64,000 nt of DNA from Cyclobacteriaceae bacterium (GCA_020832305.1 JAFIEV010000089.1:62001-126000), one strand, 5' to 3'; positions 1 to 9,262 are shown, counted from the first letter of the stretch. Program-made: numbers and translations. Notes: generated from the letters alone by a model not told the origin.

Positions 1-55
1 AATATATTTTTCAATAAGGTTACTTTTTGAGTTTTCTGCCATTAAAGACTAAACG

Positions 56-619
56 ATGGATATACGTTACGTTTATGATAGCATTCATGATGGAAAGGAT
101 GAAATCTTAGACAAAATATACAAGAAATACAGAAATGATTTTATTCACTGGGCCATGCAGAGGTATAACATATCTGAGCATGATGCTAAGGATGTATTTC
201 AATTTTCTGTAATTAAACTGTATGAAAATATTGTAAATAGACGAATAAACGAGTTTAAGGCATCGGTTAAAACTTATGTATTTGCTATTGCAAAGAACAA
301 AATTTCTGAAATCAGAAAAAGGAATGCTAAATGGGTATTTCAGGCTGATGAGTTAATAAAAGATGATTTATATGAGCTGCTTGACTGGCATGCTGAGGAA
401 AATTATAAAAACGATTTAATAAATCGTTTAAATGAAGTATTAAACAGACTGGGAAAACCTTGCAGTGAAATTTTAAAACTGTTTTATTATCATAATCAGT
501 CATTGCACCAAATGGCTGAAATTCTCAGCTATAAAAATGTCGATTCTGTTAAAACGCAGAAATACAAGTGTTTATCCCGTTTGCGGAAAATGTTTGATAA
601 TGAAATTAAGGGTGAGTAA
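56..619 (+). CDS. ECF-type RNA polymerase sigma factor
   Basis: A 187-residue protein with the two-part layout of extracytoplasmic-function sigma factors. Region 2 lies at about residues 20-95 (acidic stretch EHDAKDVFQFS, then the aromatic and basic region around KTYVFAIAKNKISEIRK). Region 4, a helix-turn-helix, lies at about residues 125-180 (SEILKLFYYHNQSLHQMAEI and KTQKYKCLSRLRKM). It would direct RNA polymerase to a small regulon. The next gene starts 2 bases after its stop and encodes a membrane-anchored TPR protein, so the pair is probably co-transcribed and the partner may control the sigma factor. The target promoters cannot be read from this window. Confidence 0.88.
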   Translation: MDIRYVYDSIHDGKDEILDKIYKKYRNDFIHWAMQRYNISEHDAKDVFQFSVIKLYENIVNRRINEFKASVKTYVFAIAKNKISEIRKRNAKWVFQADELIKDDLYELLDWHAEENYKNDLINRLNEVLNRLGKPCSEILKLFYYHNQSLHQMAEILSYKNVDSVKTQKYKCLSRLRKMFDNEIKGE

Positions 620-621
620 AG

Positions 622-1395
622 ATGGGTGGAGAAAGTTTTGAAGAAAGTGTTAATCGTTTCGACGAGGCTTTAAAAAAGTTTAGAGATGAAGAAATAAAAT
701 TTCGCATCATACATAAGAGCGATTTAAATCATGATGACCATTATTTGATGCTAAGTTATGAGCTTATAAAATATGCCGGCAGAATAGATCTTTTAAATAG
801 ATTTAGGGAAACCGACCAAAGTATGTCTGAAGGGACTACTTTAAAAAGTAAATTATTTAGCTCCTGGTTTTTCAGGATAGCAGCTTTGGCATTTTTGGCT
901 TTTTTAATAGGTCAAATATTTACTCCTGTAAGGGAGGATGGTTCAATTAATGTTTTCGAGCAGTTTTTTGAACCCTATGTAAATGTTGCATATGGCACAT
1001 ACAGAAGTACTGATGAAAAAAATGCTTTGCAAGACGATGAAATACGCTTATTGAAGCGAAAAGCTTATCATGCTTACGATAAAGCTGATTACCGTCAATG
1101 TATTCTTGATTTTGAGAAAATTCCTGAAGACAAAAAAACACTTGCAGATTACTTTTTTGCAGGCAATGCATATCTCGCAATGGGCGATGCAGTATCTGCA
1201 ATAGCAATATTTGAAAAGCTAAAGGAAGTAGACGATGTGTTTAAAAATCAGTCTCTTTGGTACCTTGGTTTGGCGTATCTTAAAAGTGGAGAAAAAAAAT
1301 ATGCAATTGAGGTTTTTGAAGAACTGAAAAGCTCAAAAAGCGTATACTCAAATAAATCCAGAGAGATTTTAAATTATCTGGAGAAAAGTTTTTGA
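622..1395 (+). CDS. Membrane-anchored TPR protein, candidate sigma-factor partner
   Basis: A 257-residue protein with a cytosolic N-terminal part (residues 1-80), one hydrophobic segment (about 81-100, IAALAFLAFLIG) and a C-terminal part with about three TPR-like helical pairs (about 148-255; AYHAYDKADY, NAYLAMGDAVSAIAIFEKL, GLAYLKSGEKKYAIEVFEEL). The topology resembles anti-sigma factors: cytosolic head, single membrane pass, outer sensing domain. I see no ZAS or FecR motif, so it is not a standard anti-sigma family. It is coupled to the upstream sigma gene by a 2-base gap and followed by a strong terminator, so the pair forms its own transcription unit. An anti-sigma or signal-input role is inference. 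Confidence 0.75.
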   Translation: MGGESFEESVNRFDEALKKFRDEEIKFRIIHKSDLNHDDHYLMLSYELIKYAGRIDLLNRFRETDQSMSEGTTLKSKLFSSWFFRIAALAFLAFLIGQIFTPVREDGSINVFEQFFEPYVNVAYGTYRSTDEKNALQDDEIRLLKRKAYHAYDKADYRQCILDFEKIPEDKKTLADYFFAGNAYLAMGDAVSAIAIFEKLKEVDDVFKNQSLWYLGLAYLKSGEKKYAIEVFEELKSSKSVYSNKSREILNYLEKSF

Positions 1396-1476
1396 ATGTT
1401 GAATTAATCAGGTTCAAATAAATCAGATTATAGAGTTCTTTCGTGGGTGCGACCATTTAGCCTGTGGTCCGCTACG

Positions 1477-1507
1477 GGGCCGGCTGGAAATGCCGGCCCA
1501 TTTTTTT
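1477..1507 (+). terminator. Rho-independent terminator after the sigma/TPR operon
   Basis: A perfect 8-bp GC-rich stem (GGGCCGGC at 1477-1484 paired with GCCGGCCC at 1492-1499), a 7-base loop and a run of seven T directly after. It lies 82 bases past the TPR gene stop and closes that two-gene unit. Confidence 0.85.
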
Positions 1508-1646
1508 ATAAGTAAAAATAGTCACTTAGCTTGCCCTTCCCTGTATATTATATAATTAACTACTGTCGCTAAACTACTTATTGATGTTTTAGGAGAATGC
1601 AGTTTTTATCATGTCGGTTCATTTTTAATCAGAAACCCAAATTTTT

Positions 1647-3494
1647 ATGAAGCGCCTATCCCGGTTTTTATTTTTGACAGTATTTACTTTCATTATGATT
1701 GTTTATGGTTGCAAACAAAAATCAACACACGATTTTAATGAACTCGCGGTAAAAAATACTGATGCATTGATTTTAAGCATGTTTTTTACGGCGCATGCTG
1801 TTGATCAATTTTTTTCAACCGATGCGGGACGTCGTGAAGTAGTTTCATTACTACGCGCCAATGGCATATCAAAGGCATATCTGGAAGTGTATCGGGGTGG
1901 TCTGGTAGTTGAGCCAGATTTGCTGAAAAGTGCTACGGGTTTTCTTGAAGAACAGGGATTTGTGGTTGGTGGTGCTATAGCAACTGTACCCGGTAAAGAT
2001 TTCGGGGTGCATCAGGAAGGTGTTTTGGGTTGGTTTAACTGGCAAAATAAAAAAACACAGGAAGATCTGAAAAGCGTAATTTCAGCAGTGGCGCCTATCT
2101 TCAACACATTCATAATTGATGATTTTTTATGCACTTCAGATACAAGTTTAGAGTCTAAAGCTGCCAAAGGTGAGCAAAGCTGGTCACAATATCGCAGAGA
2201 ACTTTTAAGTCACTTGTCAACAGAATTGTTTATCGGCCCTTCCAAAAGCATTAATCCTGATCTTCATATGATTGTGAAATTTCCACAATGGTACGACCGC
2301 TTTCACCTCTTCGGATATGATGTAGTAAGAAAGTCAGATTTATATGATGCTATATGGGTAGGCACTGAAACCCGAGGTCAATATACACAAAGATTTGGGT
2401 TTGTACAGCCTTATGAAGGGTTCATCAATTATCGTTGGCTGGCTTCAATTGCCGGAAATAAGACCGAAGGAGCTTGGTTTGATCATTTGGATTGCGATCG
2501 GCAAGATTTTATAGAACAAGCCTATCAAACTGTACTTGCCGGTGCCGGAGAGATAATATTCTTTAATTATTATAATTTTATTGAAGGGCATCCCGGTCAT
2601 CATTTGGTTCGAAATGAATTTTCATACCTTGCAGATCTTGCCAAAATAATACGAGATGCACCGGTTATTGGTGTGCCCGCATTTAAACCACCACACAGTG
2701 ATGCAGGGGGTGATCTCTATATTATGGATTTTATGGGTATGCTTGGAATCTCCCTCATACCTGTATCTGAATATCCTGAAAATTCAAAAACAATTTTTTT
2801 GCCTACACAGGCAGCAGCCGATCCTGGAATTACAGATAAAGTAAGAAAATCACTTTCTCAAAGTGTAAGAATCATAGCCACTGCCGGTTTTCTCAATAGT
2901 TTAGGTGATGAACAATTAGTCAGGGAAATTGCTGGTTTGTCCTGGGCTTCCGATGAGATGCCCTCACCGGCAGTAGAAATTTTGGCAGATAATCAACAGA
3001 TAAATACCATTTTACCTCTCGATTTGGAACTGCCAATTGAGACAATATCAGCCAAATCTATCCTAAATGCTGTTTCCGGAGGTAAAGTAATTCCGTTTTT
3101 AACTGTTAATGAAAAAAATAATTTATTTGCGCTTAACCTTCACACATTTTCGCAAGGGGATTTTGATGCGGTTGGAGAAGTTTTATTAAGCCCAAAGATG
3201 CTGGGTTTGCTTGAAATTCCTGAATACTGGTCAAATATCATCAGGGAGGTTTTCCATCACACAATAGAATTTGAGTTGATTGCACCGCCCAGGGTAAGTA
3301 TGCAAATATTGGATAATGGAGATGTTTTCATCCATAACTACAATAAAAATGCCGTAAACATACAGCTGAAACCAAAACAAGGATTTTCCGCACAATATGA
3401 CGAGGTCTTTACTAATCAAAAATACGCCTTGTCAGATACTGAGGAAATTTCTGTACAAATGGGTCCCAGGTCTAAACTTTGGCTAAAAAAATAA
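1647..3494 (+). CDS. Lipoprotein with a probable TIM-barrel glycosidase-like domain, function unknown
   Basis: A 615-residue exported lipoprotein: basic start MKRLSR, hydrophobic core, lipobox ending at Cys22 (IVYGC). I do not recognise a named family. The first ~330 residues read like an alpha/beta barrel of the glycoside-hydrolase type, with strand-like segments each ending in acidic or polar residues (AYLEVYRGG, FIIDDFLCTSDTS, MIVKFPQWYDRF, GAGEIIFFNYYNF). The DD pair in FIIDDF is placed like a sugar-binding or catalytic site. Residues ~345-530 could be a class I glutamine-amidotransferase-like or Rossmann accessory domain, and the C-terminus (~550-615) looks like a small beta domain. It stands alone between a terminator and tRNA-Cys. 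The enzymatic role is inference. Confidence 0.65.
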   Translation: MKRLSRFLFLTVFTFIMIVYGCKQKSTHDFNELAVKNTDALILSMFFTAHAVDQFFSTDAGRREVVSLLRANGISKAYLEVYRGGLVVEPDLLKSATGFLEEQGFVVGGAIATVPGKDFGVHQEGVLGWFNWQNKKTQEDLKSVISAVAPIFNTFIIDDFLCTSDTSLESKAAKGEQSWSQYRRELLSHLSTELFIGPSKSINPDLHMIVKFPQWYDRFHLFGYDVVRKSDLYDAIWVGTETRGQYTQRFGFVQPYEGFINYRWLASIAGNKTEGAWFDHLDCDRQDFIEQAYQTVLAGAGEIIFFNYYNFIEGHPGHHLVRNEFSYLADLAKIIRDAPVIGVPAFKPPHSDAGGDLYIMDFMGMLGISLIPVSEYPENSKTIFLPTQAAADPGITDKVRKSLSQSVRIIATAGFLNSLGDEQLVREIAGLSWASDEMPSPAVEILADNQQINTILPLDLELPIETISAKSILNAVSGGKVIPFLTVNEKNNLFALNLHTFSQGDFDAVGEVLLSPKMLGLLEIPEYWSNIIREVFHHTIEFELIAPPRVSMQILDNGDVFIHNYNKNAVNIQLKPKQGFSAQYDEVFTNQKYALSDTEEISVQMGPRSKLWLKK

Positions 3495-3535
3495 AAAGAG
3501 TCAAATTTTTGCAATGAATTTATTTTGGTTTCTGA

Positions 3536-3566
3536 TTTGAACAAATGATAATATTCATTAATTTCG
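3536..3566 (+). promoter_or_regulatory. Bacteroidota-type promoter of tRNA-Cys
   Basis: A -33 box TTTG (3536-3539) lies 19 bases before TAATTTCG (3559-3566), a one-mismatch match to the TAnnTTTG -7 box. Transcription would start near 3573, about 15 bases before the mature tRNA. Confidence 0.55.
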
Positions 3567-3588
3567 CATCCCAAAACACGACAATAAT

Positions 3589-3659
3589 GGTCAAGTGGCC
3601 GAGTGGCTAGGCAGAGGTCTGCAAAACCTTTTACAGCGGTTCGAATCCGCTCTTGACCT
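3589..3659 (+). tRNA. tRNA-Cys (anticodon GCA)
   Basis: A complete 71-base cloverleaf. The 7-bp acceptor stem pairs GGTCAAG (3589-3595) with CTTGACC (3652-3658). There is a D arm with GCC/GGC, an anticodon stem-loop CTGCAAA with GCA at 3621-3623, and a T arm with loop TTCGAAT. The discriminator base is T (U73), as expected for tRNA-Cys, and CCA is not encoded. A promoter-like element lies upstream and a terminator follows 12 bases after the 3' end. Confidence 0.97.
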
Positions 3660-3671
3660 CTTATTTTCATA

Positions 3672-3698
3672 AACGCGCTGAATATCAGCGCGTTTTTT
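3672..3698 (+). terminator. Terminator of tRNA-Cys
   Basis: A perfect 10-bp stem AACGCGCTGA (3672-3681) with TCAGCGCGTT (3685-3694), a 3-base loop ATA and a T run to 3698. Confidence 0.85.
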
Positions 3699-3905
3699 AT
3701 TGAATTATTGTTTTGTCCCTTGTATCGTAGTTTACCATTATTTCAATATCATCACAGATTAATCTCTTTAGATCATCTTAACGCCCAATGTTATTTTTTA
3801 CTGCTGACTAATTCCTGTAATTGTGAGATTTGGCACTTGTAAGGTAAACTAATATGAACTAATTCGTATATAGAAAGTACGTAATACTTCAAATTTATCA
3901 ATATC

Positions 3906-6677
3906 ATGCAAGACATATATAAGGTTAAACAGAAACTGCATAGTTCAGGTGAGACTTTTACATACTGGAGTCTTAAACTTCTCGAAGACCAGGGGTACAC
4001 TATATCTAATCTGCCTTTTAGTATAAGGGTATTGCTTGAAAATGTCCTGAGAAACCACGATGATTTTGGCGTTACCCGTGAAAATATTGAAACCCTTCTT
4101 CAGTGGAATCCAAAAGTATCGGAAAAAGACATCCCTTATAAGCCGGCCAGGGTATTAATGCAAGATTTCACCGGGGTTCCCGCTGTTGTGGATATAGCAT
4201 CACTGAGAGCCGAATTTTCAAGAAAGGGTAAGCATCCAGGCAAAATTAATCCTTTGATTCCAGTCGATTTAGTTATTGACCATTCGGTACAAGTAGACTA
4301 TTTCGGTACACATTATGCCTACAAAAAGAACGTAGATGCCGAATACGAAAGAAATGGAGAAAGGTATCAGCTTTTGAAATGGGCTCAGAAATCATTTGAT
4401 AATTTTGCTGTTGTTCCTCCTGGTATGGGGATCTGTCATCAGGTGAACCTTGAATACCTGGCGCAAGTCGTAATCTCCAGAGACGGGCTGGTATTCCCAG
4501 ATACCCTCGTGGGAACTGACAGTCACACACCCATGGTAAATGGTATTGGTGTTATCGGATGGGGTGTTGGAGGAATTGAAGCAGAAGCTGCAATTCTTGG
4601 ACAACCGATTAATTTTATTATGCCGGAAGTAATTGGCTTAAAGCTTACAGGAAAACTACCCCTTGGCACAACAGCCACAGATATGGTACTTACCATTACT
4701 CATTTGCTTAGAAATTATGGCGTAGTAGGCAAATTTGTTGAGGTATTTGGACCTGGTCTGGATAATTTATCTATACCAGATCGCGCTACAATTTCCAATA
4801 TGTCTCCGGAGTTTGGTTGTACGGTAACCTATTTTCCCATTGACGATCAGACCCTTGATTACATGGGTAAAACCAACAGGTCAGAGCAACAGATACGGTT
4901 AGTGGAAGAATATTGTAAGGCCAATATGCTTTGGCGTGAAAACGAAGAATCTATTCAGTATTCGCATGTATTAGAGCTCGATTTGGGTTCTGTTCAATCC
5001 ACTGTTTCAGGGCCTAAACGACCACAGGATAAAATTTTAGTCAAAGACTTTAAGAACAAATTTCGGCAGCTAATTGAAGAAGATCATGGCAGAAAATACA
5101 TAGAACCTGCTGATCGTGATGTGAGCCGTTGGTCTGGCGACGGCGGTAACCAGGCAATGAGTGCACCTGCATCATCTATGTTAGATGTTGAATATGAGAC
5201 AATAGAGAAAAAGGGACTAAAAACAGTCAATATACGTGTAAATAACGAAGAATTCTCTTTGAGTGATGGTTCTATTGTAATTGCAGCCATCACCAGTTGC
5301 ACCAATACGTCAAATCCCAGTGTAATGTTAGGTGCTGGTTTAATTGCTAAAAAAGCGAGGGAAAAAGGTTTAAATGTAAAACCCTGGGTAAAGACAAGTT
5401 TGGCACCTGGTTCCAGAGTTGTTACAGACTATCTTGAAAAATCGGGTTTACTTAATGACCTCGAGGCGCTTCGTTTTCATGTGGTGGGTTATGGTTGTAC
5501 TTCCTGTATTGGAAATAGTGGCCCTCTCCCACCCCATATAGCAAAAGCAGTGGAAAATAATCAACTCGTGGTAGCATCGGTCTTATCTGGGAATAGAAAT
5601 TTTGAAGCCAGAGTGCACCCTCAGGTGAAAATGAATTTTTTGATGTCACCTATGCTTGTTGTCGCTTATGCACTGGCAGGCAGGGTTGATGTGGATCTTT
5701 TGAGCGAACCACTGGGGTATGACCCGAATATGGAGCCTGTTTACCTGCATGAGATTTGGCCGGATAATGATGAAATTTTTAAAACAATGCTCCAGGTACT
5801 TAGTCCGGGAGATTATGCTAAGAATTATAGTGAAATCTTTGATGGCAACGAACAATGGAAGGCGCTTTCTGCACCCGAAGGTCAACTGTTTGATTGGGAT
5901 AAATCCTCTACTTATATCAAGGAGGCGCCTTTTTTTAACCAGTTGCCGGAACAACCATCAAAGCCAGTTGATATTGAAAATGCAAGGGTATTATTAATGT
6001 TGGCAGATTCTATTACAACCGATCATATATCTCCGGCTGGTTCTTTCAGCGAACAGTCTGCTGCCGGAAAATATCTGCTGGATCAAGGTGTAGAGCTTAA
6101 AGATTTCAATTCCTATGGCTCAAGACGTGGTAACCATGAATTAATGATAAGGGGAACCTTTGCAAATGTGCGCATCAGAAATAAACTTTCCGGTAAAGAG
6201 GGTGGATTTACAAAACACATTTCTTCAGGTGAAGATATGACGGTTTTTGATGCAGCTCAAAAATACATGGAAGAGAACACCCCCCTTATTGTATTGGCAG
6301 GAAAGGAATATGGCAGTGGTTCATCAAGAGACTGGGCGGCCAAGGGCACAACCCTGTTGGGAATAAAGGCAGTAATTGCTGAAAGTTATGAAAGGATTCA
6401 TCGAAGTAACCTCGTAGGTATGGGGGTATTACCTCTTCAGTTTTTACCAAATGAAAATGCTGAAAAGCTAGGACTTGAAGGTACAGAGTCATTTACCATA
6501 AAAGGAATCACTGAGGGTTTATCTCCTTCCAGGAAGTTGCAGGTAACGGCACATCAAAATAATGGCAAAACTATAAATTTCGAAGTAGTCGCAAGACTTG
6601 ACTCGAAGATTGAGATTGCCTATTATGAAAATGAAGGCATTTTACAATATGTGTTACGGCAGTTTTTAAAAAATTAA
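3906..6677 (+). CDS. acnA: Aconitate hydratase, AcnA/IRP1 type
   Basis: A 923-residue enzyme that interconverts citrate and isocitrate in the TCA cycle, cytoplasmic, with a [4Fe-4S] cluster. The length and domain order (three-domain core, linker, then swivel domain from about residue 690) fit the AcnA/IRP1 subfamily rather than AcnB. The cluster ligands are Cys465 (in TSCTNTSNP), Cys531 and Cys534 (in GYGCTSCIGNSG). Their spacing of 66 and 3 residues equals that of IRP1. Other landmarks are GTDSHTPMVNG and the swivel-domain motif GSGSSRDWAAKG. The gene is single, with no partner in the same transcription unit, and faces the minus-strand gene ending at 6780. Confidence 0.97.
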   Translation: MQDIYKVKQKLHSSGETFTYWSLKLLEDQGYTISNLPFSIRVLLENVLRNHDDFGVTRENIETLLQWNPKVSEKDIPYKPARVLMQDFTGVPAVVDIASLRAEFSRKGKHPGKINPLIPVDLVIDHSVQVDYFGTHYAYKKNVDAEYERNGERYQLLKWAQKSFDNFAVVPPGMGICHQVNLEYLAQVVISRDGLVFPDTLVGTDSHTPMVNGIGVIGWGVGGIEAEAAILGQPINFIMPEVIGLKLTGKLPLGTTATDMVLTITHLLRNYGVVGKFVEVFGPGLDNLSIPDRATISNMSPEFGCTVTYFPIDDQTLDYMGKTNRSEQQIRLVEEYCKANMLWRENEESIQYSHVLELDLGSVQSTVSGPKRPQDKILVKDFKNKFRQLIEEDHGRKYIEPADRDVSRWSGDGGNQAMSAPASSMLDVEYETIEKKGLKTVNIRVNNEEFSLSDGSIVIAAITSCTNTSNPSVMLGAGLIAKKAREKGLNVKPWVKTSLAPGSRVVTDYLEKSGLLNDLEALRFHVVGYGCTSCIGNSGPLPPHIAKAVENNQLVVASVLSGNRNFEARVHPQVKMNFLMSPMLVVAYALAGRVDVDLLSEPLGYDPNMEPVYLHEIWPDNDEIFKTMLQVLSPGDYAKNYSEIFDGNEQWKALSAPEGQLFDWDKSSTYIKEAPFFNQLPEQPSKPVDIENARVLLMLADSITTDHISPAGSFSEQSAAGKYLLDQGVELKDFNSYGSRRGNHELMIRGTFANVRIRNKLSGKEGGFTKHISSGEDMTVFDAAQKYMEENTPLIVLAGKEYGSGSSRDWAAKGTTLLGIKAVIAESYERIHRSNLVGMGVLPLQFLPNENAEKLGLEGTESFTIKGITEGLSPSRKLQVTAHQNNGKTINFEVVARLDSKIEIAYYENEGILQYVLRQFLKN

Positions 6678-6779
6678 TCCAAAATAGTAACCTCTGCCCG
6701 GTTTTAACATTTTACATAACCTTTATTCAACCTTAAATATTGCGATAATAGTATACGGAAATATGGTGTAGATACTGGT

Positions 6780-7979
6780 TTAATGAAAATGTGACTTTAC
6801 CTTGAGTGGTGTGGCATAATCTTGCCACATTGCCTGTATGAGTTGGATATCCGGATCTCCATCATATACCATAAAACGATAACGTGCCTCGTATTTTTCA
6901 CCGGGTTTTATCATCCATAGGCCTTCCTGAGAAGGGCTATAGCAGAAAAATGGTTCATTGGGGTGTATGCGCATAGACTGAGGATGCCTGAAATTTGCGG
7001 GATTTGAAAATATACTTATACCAGCGAGTTGACCATCTATATATCCGCCTATATGGCACCAGTCAGATTGGGTTGCATGACCGTCACTACGGGTGCGTCC
7101 TGCCGATGTGAGAAAAAAAGTACTGTCTTCTCCATTCCAGGCCTCATGTCCCCTGAAACCCAGTCCGCCGTAGTGATAATTGGGCAGAAATAAGGTGCTG
7201 TCTGTTGCACATTCCTGATCTATCTTAAGGTCAAAAACATGAAATGATTTGTCGCTATTGCCTTCTACAGCATATACTTTTAATTGCCAGCCTTCATTTA
7301 GAGCCACAACCGGCACTTCACCGCTTAGATCTTCGTAAAAGTGTAGGGATTCCATTACAGCATAAACGGGTCCCTCTTCTATACTACCTGACTCTTTAAA
7401 GTCAACTTTGCCTTTTTTGCCACCCATATTCCAAAAGTCAGGCGTTCTTCCCTGAAACACAGTTCTGGCATAGGCAGTCCAAATGCCATGATGATGAAGA
7501 TGATTCCATGCATAATCATCAGTTATGATTTTACCTGACGGGCTGTAAACCGGATGGACATAACCCCCTCTGAAATAAACAGAATCAACGCCTTCCGGCA
7601 ATTGTCCTTTTGACTGGTAAACCGCTATGGGTTTACTTTTATATGTAAAAGTTATGTGCTCTTCCTTAGATTTTATAATGACCTTTTCAGCAGTCAGATC
7701 TGATTTTTTAACCTTGTAACGGTAATTTACCCCGGCCTTTATATCAGATAAAATAGCCCGGCCTAAACCCATTTCATCTACTTGTACAGGCAAAGTATTT
7801 CCCGCTTCATCTTCAAGGTATATATCACCTTCTACCGGGCATTCAAATGAAATGATGGCAAGTGGTCTGTTAAATTCAGAAATTTCAATATCAATGTGGC
7901 CGGTAATTTCTTTACCTGAGCCGCATGACAGCATGGCAATGAAGGCAGTGAGAACGGATATTACTAAGAGGGTTTTCAT
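6780..7979 (-). CDS. PmoA family lipoprotein (DUF6807)
   Basis: A 399-residue protein of the family labelled methane-oxygenase PmoA-like/DUF6807, recognisable from the His-rich motif NHLHHHGIW and from FRGGYVHPVYSPSG, DFWNMGG and HIGGYIDGQLAG. The family name is historical. In Bacteroidota these proteins occur with sugar catabolism genes and no methane oxidation is implied. The chosen start (7979) gives a lipoprotein signal with lipobox ending at Cys19 (AMLSC). A longer reading from 8033 would put 18 extra residues ahead of a normal signal sequence, so I reject it. The His cluster may bind a metal or a carboxylated sugar, which is inference. Confidence 0.8.
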   Translation of the reverse strand: MKTLLVISVLTAFIAMLSCGSGKEITGHIDIEISEFNRPLAIISFECPVEGDIYLEDEAGNTLPVQVDEMGLGRAILSDIKAGVNYRYKVKKSDLTAEKVIIKSKEEHITFTYKSKPIAVYQSKGQLPEGVDSVYFRGGYVHPVYSPSGKIITDDYAWNHLHHHGIWTAYARTVFQGRTPDFWNMGGKKGKVDFKESGSIEEGPVYAVMESLHFYEDLSGEVPVVALNEGWQLKVYAVEGNSDKSFHVFDLKIDQECATDSTLFLPNYHYGGLGFRGHEAWNGEDSTFFLTSAGRTRSDGHATQSDWCHIGGYIDGQLAGISIFSNPANFRHPQSMRIHPNEPFFCYSPSQEGLWMIKPGEKYEARYRFMVYDGDPDIQLIQAMWQDYATPLKVKSHFH

Positions 7980-8065
7980 TGAGCTAATGTTTACAGGTGA
8001 ACTTGTCAGACAAAAGTCCGAAAAATTCAACAATATATAAACCCCCTTAGGCAGATCTGGCTTTG

Positions 8066-9067
8066 TTATTCAATAAATTGTGTCAACTTATGCGAATTGG
8101 ATACAAATGTCATTGATCCGGGATAAGCTGCCATTGCTTCACAGTAATCAAGATCATGGTTTTTAAGGTAATAAATATCTTTTGCTCCTTGAAATATTTG
8201 TCGGAAATTGATTTCGTAATTACTAAAGTGCGTTTCATAAGGGTTGCTTCCAACATCTCTCGAAAGATTCATATAAAAAGCTGTATTGTCAGAAGAAAAA
8301 TCAATACTCTTCAAATTCAAGTAAATATTACCGGTCCTGCATGTTGAAAAATATCGCAAAGAATAATCACTCGGTGTGAAAACCAAAAGTGATGTTTCAT
8401 GAAATTGAGGAATTGATACTATGTTTTCATAATAAGAAACGGTTTTTGCTTTTATACCTCTCACCCTGGAAAGTTTTGACAAACGGTTATTTCTGATACT
8501 TGCTTTATGTCCATTATAATGAGTACTTACCAAGCTCCCATTTTTTGTGCTGATCAAAGCTGTTTTTCCTTGTGCATCTGCTACAAAGAAAATAAACTTA
8601 ACTCCCTCAGGTTCTGAATAACCTACCTCTGAAACGTTTTGCAGAATGGCAGTGATACAAGAAAAATTGTCTAATTGATATTGAATCCACTGAAATACAT
8701 TAAGTTTAACCGGACAGGTATTTGTCAAATCATTTCCCTGAAATTTTTGATCAATAAGTTGAATTGATAAACCTGTTTCATTCATTCCACCATGCGGAAA
8801 TTCTTTTCCAAGATAATTATAGGTCACGCTGCCATAATGCGAAATCCATTGCAATTTCTGTTTGTAAGGCAAATCAAAAGCCAATTTTGTTAAGCCTTTG
8901 CTGTTAATGTGCAACTGTGCATCCTGAAGTTGAAGGTTTTTGCTGGAATGATATAAAACATTGCCTTCGTCATCATGTACTATGTATTTATGACCCGAAA
9001 TCGCATCATTTATAAATAGTATTGATAATGAAACAATTAGTATAAAAAAATAATTTGCCTTTTTCAT
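8066..9067 (-). CDS. Exported choloylglycine-hydrolase-like protein lacking the catalytic Cys
   Basis: A 333-residue protein with a cleavable signal peptide (residues 1 to about 24). It matches the linear-amide C-N hydrolase / choloylglycine hydrolase family (Ntn fold) in the segments HYGSVTYNYLGKEFPHGG, MNETGLSIQL and FQWIQYQLDNFS. In active members the residue exposed after signal removal is Cys, in a context like CTTF..K...G.VLFGRN. Here the aligned region is GHKYIVHDDEGNVLY followed by HSSKN, so the nucleophile Cys and the following GRN Arg are both missing. The fold and the Asn of NETG remain. It is therefore probably a non-catalytic binding protein or a pseudoenzyme. The gene is 86 bases upstream of the DUF6807 gene on the same strand. 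Confidence 0.72.
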   Translation of the reverse strand: MKKANYFFILIVSLSILFINDAISGHKYIVHDDEGNVLYHSSKNLQLQDAQLHINSKGLTKLAFDLPYKQKLQWISHYGSVTYNYLGKEFPHGGMNETGLSIQLIDQKFQGNDLTNTCPVKLNVFQWIQYQLDNFSCITAILQNVSEVGYSEPEGVKFIFFVADAQGKTALISTKNGSLVSTHYNGHKASIRNNRLSKLSRVRGIKAKTVSYYENIVSIPQFHETSLLVFTPSDYSLRYFSTCRTGNIYLNLKSIDFSSDNTAFYMNLSRDVGSNPYETHFSNYEINFRQIFQGAKDIYYLKNHDLDYCEAMAAYPGSMTFVSNSHKLTQFIE

Positions 9068-9232
9068 GGTTTTGTTTATTTGCTGCGTATCAGACTGGAA
9101 TATTCATGCCAAACTATATATATTGTTAGATGTCAGTGTTTTAAGTATGTTTGCTTTTCAAAATACGATTCATAACAGTACATAAAATGTTCGTATTCGG
9201 ACATTTGTAAATAAATAATCTTCATATCTTTA

Positions 9233-9262
9233 TTTAGATTTATTCCATGCTATATATCTTTG
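9233..9262 (+). promoter_or_regulatory. Promoter of the Fe(III) ABC importer operon
   Basis: TATCTTTG (9255-9262) is a perfect TAnnTTTG -7 box. TTTA (9233-9236), one mismatch from TTTG, lies 18 bases upstream. The box is only 12 bases before the ATG at 9275, so the transcript leader would be about 6 bases. A TTG codon at 9260, in frame with the gene, lies inside the -7 box and is therefore an unlikely start. Confidence 0.6.

Noticed and set aside
1441-1510. Possible small RNA with two hairpins before the terminator
   Set aside because: The first hairpin (GACCA/TGGTC) is only 5 bp and no promoter could be seen, so only the terminator is called.
6780-7979. Methane monooxygenase subunit
   Set aside because: The PmoA label of the DUF6807 family is historical; the protein is an exported lipoprotein without any methane oxidation context.
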